Shown here piece by piece: positions 56,290 to 64,000 of a stretch of 64,000 bases of DNA (the first letter of the stretch is position 1; each line of letters opens with the position of its first letter). The stretch comes from Megascapheus bottae (taxonomy: Eukaryota; Chordata; Mammalia; Rodentia; Geomyidae). The translations under genes were made by a program, and so were the position numbers. The notes beneath the pieces were generated by a model. It made no database searches, was not told the DNA's origin, and worked only from the letters and a program-made list of their open reading frames with translations. Location: assembly GCA_024803745.1 (NCBI GenBank), contig JANJXV010000048.1, forward strand, positions 3,247,501 through 3,311,500. The letters run 5' to 3'.

Positions 56290-57600
56290 TACCTCTAATC
56301 CCTAACCATAACCCTTACCGTAAACCTAACCATAACCCTAACCCTAACCTTTACCCTTACTCTAACCCTAACCCTAACTCTAACCCTAACCCTAACCCTA
56401 ACTCTTACCCTAACCCTAACCCTAAGCCTTCCTCTAACTCTAACCCTAACCTCAAACCTAACCCTAACCCTAACCCTAACCTTACCCATAACCTAACCCT
56501 AACACAAACACTAACCCTTACCCTGCCCCTAACACTAAGCCTAACGCTGACCCTAACCATAACCCTAACCCTTAGGCTAATCCTAACCCTAATCCTAACC
56601 CTAAACCTAACTCTAAACCTAACCCTACTCTAATCCTTACCCTTATCCTAACCCTAAACTTAAAACTAACCCTAACCATAACCCTAACCTGAACTCTAAC
56701 CCATATCCTTACCCTACCCCTAAACCTAAACCTAACCCTAACCCTAAACCTAAACCTTACCATTAGACTAACCCTAACCCTAAACCTTACCCTTACATTG
56801 ACCGTAAACCTAACCCTAACCCTAACTCTAATTTTGACCCAACCCTATCCCTAACACTTACCCTTATCCTAACCCTAACCCTAAACCTAACCCTTACCCT
56901 TACCCAAACTCTAACGCTAAACTTAACCATAACCATAACCCTAACCGTTCCCCTTACCCTAACCCTAACACTAACCCTAACCCTAAACCTAACCCAAACC
57001 CTAACCTTATCCCTAACCCTAACTCTTATCCTTACCCTAACCCTAACCCTAAAATTAACACTAACCCTAACCCCTAACCTTAACCGTAACCCTAAACCTA
57101 CCCCTAACCCTAACCCTTACCCTTACCCTAAACCTAACCCTAACCTTAACGCTAACCCTAACCCTAAACCTAATCCTAATCCTTACCATAACCCTCAACC
57201 TAACCCTAAACCTTACCCTTTCCCTAACCCTAACCCTACCCCTAACCCTTACCCTTACCCTAACCCTAACTCTAAACCTAACCCTTACCCTAACCCTAAC
57301 CCTAAAACTACCCTAACGCTAACCAAAACCCTTACCCTTACCCTAACCCTAACTCTAACCCTAACCCTAACCATAACCCTAACACTAACCTTAACACTTA
57401 CACTTACCCTAAGCCTAACCCTTATCCTAAACCTAAGCCTAACCCTTAACCTAACCCTAACCCTAACATTAACCCTAACCGTTACTCTTAAACTAACCCT
57501 ACACCTATCTCTAACCCTAACCCTAACCCTAACCCTTACCCTAACCTAACCGTAACCCTTACCCTATTCCTAACCCTAACCCTAACCCTAAACTTAATTC
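56290..57600. repeat. Block shared with 43.9-45.3 kb at 12.36 kb offset, second copy
   Basis: Counterpart of the block at 43.9 kb. TTAGGCTAATCC lies at 56572 and CTTAACCGTAACC near 57,078. It leads directly into the third copy of the 3664 bp unit, starting around 57,360 with CTTAACACTTACACTTACCC and AACCGTTACTCTTAAACTAA. In the first giant copy the same join is at 34.3-34.6 kb. Confidence 0.78.
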
Positions 57601-60600
57601 GAACCCTAACCCTAAACCTTACCCTTACACTAACCTTAACCCTAAACCTAACCTTAACACTAACCCTAACCCTAACCTTAACCCTAACCCTAACGCTTGA
57701 CCTCACCTTAACCCTAACCCCTTACCCTAACTCCAACCCTAACCCTAACACTAACCCTAATCCTAAACCTAACCCTAACCCTAAACCTAACCCTAAACCT
57801 TACCCTTACCCTAACCCTAACCTAAACCAAACCCTAACACTAACCCTAACCCTAAACTTAACTCTAACCCTAAACCGTACCCTAACACTTACCCTTACCC
57901 TAACCCTAACCCTTACTCTAACTCTAACCCTAATCTCAACCATAACCCTATCCCTAACCCTAACCCTAAACCTAACCCTAACCCTTAACCTAAACCTAAC
58001 ATTAACCCTAACCCAAACCCTAACCCTTACGTTAACCCTAACCATAACCCTTCCTCTAACTCTAACCCTAATCTCAACCATAACCCTATCCCTAACCCTA
58101 AACCTTACCCTTAATCTAACCCAAACTCTAAACCTAACCCTTACCCTTACCCTAACCCTAACCCTAACCCTAATCCTAACCTCAACCTTAACCCTAACAC
58201 TAGCCCTAACCCTAACAATGATCCATACCCTTACCCTAACACTAAGCCTAACCCTGACCCGAACCCTAACCTTAACACTTACCCTAAACCTAACCCTAAT
58301 CCTAAACCTAAACCTAACCCTAACCCTAATCTTAAACATAACCCTAACCCTACCCCTAACCCTTACCCTTACCCTAAACCTAACCCTAAACCTAAACGTA
58401 ACCCTTGCCCTTACCCTCACTCTAACCTTAACCCTAACCCTAACCCTAACACTAACCTGAACTCTAACCCTTATCCTTACCCTAACCATAACCCTAAACC
58501 TAACCCGAACCTTAACCCTTACCCTTACCCTTACCCTAAACCTAACCCTAACCCTAACCCTAACCCTAAAATTAACCCTAAACCTAACCGTAACCCTAAA
58601 CCTTACCCTTACCTTAACGCTAACCCTAACCCTAGCCTAAACCCTAACCCTAACCCTAACCCTCATCCTTACCCTAACCCTAAAGCTAAACCTAACCCTA
58701 ACCCTAAACATAAACCTTAACCTTAGTTTAACCCTAACCCTAAACCTAGCACTGAGCCTTAACCTTACCCTAACCTTAACCCTAAACCTATCCCTAACCT
58801 TAACCCTAACCCTTACACTTACCCTAACCCTAACCCTAACCCTTACCCTTACCCTAACTCAAACCCTCACCTTAACCATAACCATAACCCTAACCCTACC
58901 CCTTACCCTAACCCTAAACCTAACCCGAACCCTAACCCTTACCCAAACCCTAACTCTTATTCTTACCCTAAACCTAACCCTAAACCTAACACTAACCCTT
59001 ACCCTTACCCTAACCCTAACCCTAACATTAACACTTACACTTACCCTAACCCTAACCCTTATACTAACCCTAATCCTAACCCTTAACCTGACCCTAACCC
59101 TAACACTAACCCTAACCGTTACCCTTAACCTAACCCTAAACCTAACTCTAACCCTTGCCCTATTGCTAACCCTAAACCAAACCCTAACCTTAACACTAAC
59201 CTTAACCCTAAACCTTACCCTTACCCTAAACCTAACCCTAAACCTAACCCTAACCCTAACCCTAACCTTAATCCTAACCTTAACCCTTGACCTTACTCTA
59301 ACCCTAACCCTAAACCAAACCCTAACCCTAACCCTAACCCTAAACGTTACCCTTACCCTAACCCTAACCCTAAACCTAACCCTAAGCCTAACCCTAACCC
59401 TAACCTTAACTCTAACCCTAAACCATAACCCTTACCCTTACCCTAAATGTAACCCTAAAACTAACCCTAACACTAACCCTAACTCTTACACTTACCCTAA
59501 CCCTAACCCTAAACCTAACCTTAACTCTAACCCTAAACCTTACAATAACCCTTACCCTAACCCTAAACCTAACCCTAACCCTTACCCTTACCCTAACCCT
59601 AATCCTAACTCTAACGCCAACTCTAACCCTAACCTTAACTCTAACCCTAAACCTTACCATAACCCTTACCCTTACCCTAAACGTAACCCTAAAACTAACC
59701 CTAACCCTAACCCTAACTCTTACCCTTACCCTAAACCTAACCTCAATCTTAACCCTAACCCTAACCCTCACCCTTACCCTAAACCTTACCCTAACCCCAA
59801 CCCTAACCCTTACCCTAACCCTAAACCTAACCCTAACCTCAACCTTAATCCAAAGCCTAAACCTAACCCTTACCCTAACACTTACCCTTACCCTAACCCT
59901 AACCCTAAAACTAACCGTAACCCTAACCCTATACCTAACCCTTACACTAACCCTAACCCTAACACTTACCCTTATCCTAACCCTAACCCTAAAAGTAACT
60001 CAACCCTATACCTAACCCTAACCCTAACCGTAACCCTAACCCTTACCCTAACCCTAACCCTAAACCTATCCCTTAATCTTACCCTAACATTAACCCTAAC
60101 ACCTATCCCTAACCTTACCGTAAACCTATCCCTAACCCTAACCGTTATCCTTAATCTAACACTCACCCTAACTCTAACACTAACCCTAACCCAAACCCTA
60201 ACCCTTACCCTAACCCTAACCCTTCCTCTAACTCTAACCCTAACCTCAACCATAACCCTAACCGTAATCCTAACCCTAGCCGTTACCCTTAATCTAACCC
60301 AAACCCTAAACCTAACCTTTACCCTAATCCTAATCCTAACCCTTACCCTAACACTAACCCTAATCCTAACCTCAACCTTAACCCTACACCTAATCCTAAC
60401 CCTAACCCTAACCCTTACCCTTACCCTAACACTAAGCCTAACCCTGACCCAAACCCTAACCCTAACTATTACCCTAACCCTAACCCTAATCATAACCCTA
60501 AACCTAACCCTAACCCTAAACATAACCCTAACCCTAACACTACCCTTAACCCTTACCCTTACCATAACCCTAACCCTAACCCTAACATCAACCTGAACTC

Positions 60601-60820
60601 TAACCCTTATCCTTACCCTAACCCTAACAGTAAACCTAAACCTAACCCTAACCCTTACCCTTATCCTAACCCTAACCCTAACCCTAACCCTAACCCTAAC
60701 CCGAACCCGAACCTGAACTCTCCCCTTATCCTTACCCAAACCCTAAACCTAAACCTAACCCTATCCCTAAACCTAAACCTTACCCTTAGACTAACCCTAA
60801 CACTAAACCTAACCCTAAAC
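57360..60820. repeat. 3664 bp unit, third copy
   Basis: Matches 34.4-37.9 kb at offset 22823 and 38.1-39.9 kb at 19159. AACAATGATCC (about 58,214) replaces AACAATGACCC, and CTGACCCGAACCC stands where the other two copies have ACCGGTACC, so A and B share a change that this copy lacks. It keeps the part deleted from copy B (CTTATACTAACCC followed by CTAATCCTAACCCTTAACCT at about 59,060), so it is closer to copy A in structure. A long + strand open frame of 477 codons (59163-60596) lies here; it is a by-product of the repeat. Confidence 0.82.
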
Positions 60821-61869
60821 CTTACCCTTACGCTAACCCTAAACCTAAACCTAACACTAACCTTAACTCTAAACCTTACCCTTACCCTAACCCTAACCCT
60901 AACCCTTACCCTTACCCTAAATCTAACCCTAACCTTAACCATAACCATAACTCTACACCTACCCCTTACCCTAACCCTAACCCTAAACCTTACCCGAACC
61001 CTAACCCTATCCCAAACCCTAACCTCTATCCTTACCCTAACCCTAACACTAAACCTAACACTAACCCTTACCCTAAGCCTAAACCTAACCTGAAACCTAA
61101 ACCTATCCCTAACCCTACCCTAACCGTAACCCTAACCCTAACCATTACCCTTACCCTAACCCTAACCCTAACCCTTACCCTAACCATAACCCTAACCCTT
61201 ACCCAATCCCTAACCCTAACCCTAACCCAAACCCTAACCTAACCCAACCCTAACCCTAACGCTAACCCTAACCTTAATCTTAACCCTAACCCTAACCCTA
61301 ACCCTTGCCCTTACCCTAACCCTAACCCTAAACCTAACACTAACCCTAACCCTTAGCCTTACCTTAACCCTAACCCTAAACCTACCCCTCACCCTAACCC
61401 TAACCCTAAGCCTAACCCTAAACCTTACCCTAATCCTACCCTTATCCTAAACCTAACTCTAACACTAACAGTTACCCTTACCCTGACCCCTACCCTAACC
61501 GTAACCCTAACCCTTACCCTAACCCTAAACCTAACCCTAACCCTTACCCTTACCGTAACCCTAAATCTAACCCTAACCTTAATCCTAACCCTAACCATAA
61601 CCCATACCCTAACCCTACCCCTACCCCTAACTCTAAACCTTACCCTTACCCTAAACGTAAACCTAACCCTTACCCAAACCTAAACCTAACCATAACCCTA
61701 ACCATAACCCTAACCCTTACCGTTACCCTTACCCTAACCCTAACCCTAACCCTAACCCTTACCCAAACCCTAAACCTAACCCTAACGCTTACCCTTACCC
61801 TAACCCTAACACTAAAACTAACCCAAACCCTAACCCTAACCCTAATCCTAACCCTAACCCTAACCCTTA

Positions 61870-62186
61870 CCCTTGCCCTTACCCTTACCCTAACCTTAAC
61901 CCTAAAATTAACCGTAACCCTAACACTAACCCTAATCCCTACCCTTACCCTAACCCTAACCCTAACCTCAACCTTATGCCTAACCTTAACCCTAACCCTA
62001 ACCCTAACCCTTACCCTTACTCTAACACTAAGCCTAACGGTAAACCTAACCTTAACCCTAACCCTTACCCTAACCCTAACCCTAATCCTAACCCTAAACC
62101 TAAACCAAATCTAACACTACCCCACCTTAACCCTAATCCTAAACCTAACCCTAACCCTTACCCTTACCCTAACACTAACCCTAACC

Positions 62187-62221
<35 letters not shown>

Positions 62222-63065
62222 TCTAATCCTAACCCTAAACCTCACCCTAAACCTAACCTTATCCCTAGCCCTAACCCTAACCCTAACCGTAACCCTAACC
62301 TTAACTCTGACATTTATCCTTATCCTAACCCTAACCCTATACCTAACACTAACCCTAAACCTATCCCTTACCCTTACCCTAACCCTAAACCTCACCCTAA
62401 CCCTTACCCTTTCTCTAACGCTAACCTTAACCCTAACCCTAACTCTAACCCTAACTTTAACCCTAAACCTTACCCTTACCCTTACCCCAACTGTAAACCT
62501 AAACCTAACCCTAACACTTACCCTAACCCTATCTCATAACCTTACCCTAACCCTAACCCGAAACCTAACCATAACCCTAAACCTAACCCTAATCCTAACC
62601 CTAACCCTAACACTAAGCATAACCCTAACCCTAAACCTAATAATTAAACCTACCCTACCCTAAACCTAACCTTAACTCCAACCCTAAACCTAACCCAAAC
62701 CCTAACCCTAACCATTACCCTTACCCTATCCCTAATCTAACCCTAACCCTAACCCTAACCCTTATCCTTACCCAAACCCTAACCCTAACCCAATCCCTAA
62801 CCCTAACCATAAACCTAAACCTAACCCTTACCCTTACCCTAAACCTAACCCTAAACCTAACCCTAACCCTTACCCTTACCCTAACCCTAAACATAACCCT
62901 AACACTAACCCTAACGTTAAACCTTAGCCTTACCCTAACCCTAACGCTAACCCTAACCCGTATCCTTACCCTACCCCTAACCCTAACCCTAACCCTAAAC
63001 CTAAACGTAACCCTAAACCTAACCCTTACCCTAACGTTAACCCTTACCCTTACCCTAACCCTAAC
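61870..63065. repeat. Segment matching 42.6-43.9 kb
   Basis: Shares CTAACACTAAGCCTAACGGT (GGT at 62039), AAACCAAATCTAACACTACC, CTGACATTTATCCTTATCC, AACACTAAGCATAACCC, AATAATTAAACCTAC (about 62,639), CCTTACCCTATCCCTAATC and CCAATCCCTAACC with 42.6-43.9 kb at offsets of 19.18-19.29 kb. The two part at about 63,065 and 43,885, where this copy goes on to CTATCCGTAACCC and the other to CTCACCCTTACCCAAACCC. Confidence 0.83.
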
Positions 63066-64000
63066 CCTAACCCTAAACCTATCCGTAACCCTTAACTTAA
63101 CCCTAACCCTTACCCTTACCCTAAACCTAACCCTAACCCTAAGTTTACCCTTACCCTTACCCTAACCCTAAACCTAACCCTAAACTTACCCTTACCCTAA
63201 CCCTAACACTAACCCTTACCCTAACTCTAACCCTAACCCTAACCATAATCCTAACCCTTACCCTTAACCAACCCTAAACCTAATTCTAACCCTAACCTGT
63301 AATCTAACCCTAAACCTAACGCTAACCCTTACCCTTAACCTAACCCTAAACCTAACTCTAACCCTAACCCTAACCCTTACCCTTAATCTAACCTAAACGT
63401 AACACTTACCCTAACCCTAACACTAACCCTAACACTAACCTTAACCCTAACCCTAACTAGAACCCTAAATCTTACCCTTACCCTAACCCTAACCCTAACC
63501 CTAAACCTAACCCTAACCCGAAACCTAACCCTAAAATTAACCCTAACCCTAACCCGTGCCCTTACCCTAACCCTAACCGTAAACCTAACCACAACACTAA
63601 CGCTAATCCTAACCCTTACCCTTACCCTAACCCTAATCCTAAACCTAACCCTAACCCTAACCCTATCCCTAATCCTTACCTTGACCCTAACCCTAACCCT
63701 AACCCTTACTCTTCCCTAACCCTAAACCTAAAACTAACCTCAACCCTAACCATAACCCTAACCCTTACCCTTACCCTAACCCTAACCCTTATCCTAACCC
63801 TAACCCAACCCTAACCCTTAACCTAACCCTAACACTAAACCTAAACCTTACCAATAGACTAACCCTAACCCTAAACCTTACGCTTACCCTAACCCTAAAC
63901 CTAATCCTAACCCTTACCCTTACCCTAACCCTAATCATAACAATAACACTAACCCTAACCTTAACCCTAAGCCTTACCCTAACCCTAACGCTAAACCTAA
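63066..64000. repeat. Right-end segment matching 55.2-56.0 kb
   Basis: CTTAACTTAACCC, AAGTTTACCC, AACCATAATCCTAACCC, TTAACCAACCCTAAACC, CTAATTCTAACC, AACCTGTAA (G at 63299 against 55541, offset about 7.76 kb), CTTAATCTAACCTAAACG and CTTACCTTGACCC follow the order at 55.2-55.9 kb. The array continues to the last base, so its right edge is not in the window. Confidence 0.72.

Larger units (their letters stand above)
9780..61500. repeat. Dispersed landmark box ending CCCTGACCCCTA, at least 18 copies
   Basis: A box of about 60 bases recurs in the same orientation. It begins AATCCTACCCTTATCCTAAA, continues with CTAAC, an ACAATAACAC or ACACTAACAC part and CTTACC, and ends CTGACCCCTACC. The G of CTGACCCC lies at 9835, 11461, 15843, 16424, 18495, 22533, 24763, 25900, 28687, 30498, 32503, 41474, 47946, 48604, 50404, 52445, 54383 and 61485. 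The box is non-canonical: it has lost bases at CCTACCC and gained one at CCCCTA, so it breaks the six-base register twice. Many intervals are about 1.1-2.1 kb, which marks the size of the common higher-order unit. Fourth-position G is rare in the array, so this is shared descent rather than chance. Confidence 0.82.
46400..63065. repeat. Giant higher-order unit of about 20 kb, second copy
   Basis: Repeats the order of 26.5-43.9 kb. It differs in three large ways: the 1938 bp segment at 50.8-52.7 kb is present twice; the 3664 bp unit is present once instead of twice; and about 830 bases matching the 41.7-42.5 kb region are missing between 61,690 and 61,870. Small differences are substitutions and whole-hexamer indels. 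The CTGACCCC boxes at 48604, 50404 and 52445 match those at 28687, 30498 and 32503 in order and approximate spacing. Confidence 0.85.
1..64000. repeat. Degenerate CCCTAA/TTAGGG telomere-type array filling the window
   Basis: Every line of the window is made of CCCTAA hexamers and their variants on the + strand. The commonest variants are CCCTTA (TAAGGG on the other strand) and ACCTAA. CACTAA, CCTTAA, TCCTAA, CTCTAA, CCATAA, CCGTAA, CGCTAA, GCCTAA and CCCTGA are less common. Perfect runs are short, usually 2 to 6 units, and I noticed none above about 8. Most change is by substitution, because the six-base register holds for hundreds of bases; units of 5 or 7 bases (CCTAA, CCCCTAA) occur now and then and shift it. 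TTAGGG never appears as a run on the + strand, so there is no inversion. TTAGGG is the telomere motif of vertebrates and many other eukaryotes. Interstitial or subtelomeric location is inferred from the heavy decay. The only other reading I considered, gene-bearing DNA, has no support. Confidence 0.97.

Noticed and set aside
59163..60596. 477-codon open frame on the + strand, beginning at ATG 59163
   Set aside because: Its product is alternating LT, then PN, then LT again as indels shift the register. These frames of CCCTAA cannot mutate to a stop by one substitution, so length is no evidence of coding. No ribosome or splice context, domain or codon bias is present.
1..64000. CRISPR-like or spacer/repeat array
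   Set aside because: There are no constant repeats separated by unique spacers; everything is a variant of one hexamer.
1..64000. Head-to-head telomere fusion site, as at human chromosome 2
   Set aside because: It would need a switch from TTAGGG to CCCTAA on one strand. The + strand is CCCTAA-type all the way; the only TTAGG seen is inside isolated CCCTTAGGCTAACC elements.
1..64000. Plant telomere repeat CCCTAAA
   Set aside because: CCCTAAACCTAA is common but keeps a length of twelve, so it is CCCTAA followed by ACCTAA. True seven-base units are rare.
1..64000. Variants caused by nanopore basecalling errors in telomeres
   Set aside because: The same rare variants recur in the same order in copies kilobases apart. 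Known basecalling errors in telomeres give other motifs, such as CCCTGG or CTTCTT runs, which I do not see. Polishing errors at single sites remain possible.

Overview
The whole 64 kb window is one degenerate telomere-type tandem array. The + strand is built throughout from the hexamer CCCTAA, which is TTAGGG on the other strand, with many single-base variants such as CCCTTA, ACCTAA, CACTAA, CCTTAA, TCCTAA, CTCTAA, CCATAA, CCGTAA and CGCTAA. I found no gene, RNA gene, transposon, CRISPR array or other unique sequence. The orientation never reverses, and G is very rare on the + strand. The many long open frames (alternating RV or LG on the - strand, LT or PN on the + strand) follow from the hexamer and are not genes. 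The motif implies a eukaryote with TTAGGG-type telomeres: vertebrates and other animals, many fungi, some protists and a few plants. The sequence does not narrow this further. The plant heptamer CCCTAAA is not the unit. Length, heavy decay and lack of a pure terminal tract fit a subtelomeric or interstitial (heterochromatic) telomeric block better than a functional chromosome cap. If it is subtelomeric, the G-strand polarity puts the chromosome end beyond position 1.

The information lies in the higher-order structure. Variant hexamers occur in fixed orders that recur far apart, so the array is built of long higher-order units, as in alpha satellite. From left to right: (1) 1 to about 7 kb has a four-copy block ending at about 1.82, 3.06, 5.01 and 6.59 kb, plus a 618 bp tandem duplication at 3.6-4.8 kb. 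(2) About 7.2-9.8 kb is the most individual stretch. (3) About 9.8-26 kb is a mosaic of recurring 0.9-2 kb units with tandem duplications at 14.1-15.5 kb (870-876 bp apart), 18.7-21.4 kb (about 1.35-1.39 kb) and 23.7-25.9 kb (1137 bp). (4) About 26.5-43.9 kb is repeated, largely in the same order, at about 46.4-63.1 kb, giving a giant unit of about 20 kb. (5) Inside the first giant copy a 3664 bp tandem duplication lies at 34.3-41.0 kb. Inside the second, a 1938 bp tandem duplication at 50.8-54.7 kb shows no differences in the parts compared.

This pattern is what repeated unequal exchange and local amplification would make: variants arise by substitution, are fixed in order, and are copied in blocks of roughly 0.6, 1.1-2, 3.7 and 20 kb. 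A shared non-canonical box ending in CCCTGACCCCTA, found at least 18 times from 9.8 to 61.5 kb, is the best landmark of the unit.

Limits: copy boundaries were set by eye from shared rare variants and are good to about 10-50 bases. Identity percentages were not computed. Assembly error cannot be excluded for the near-perfect copies.
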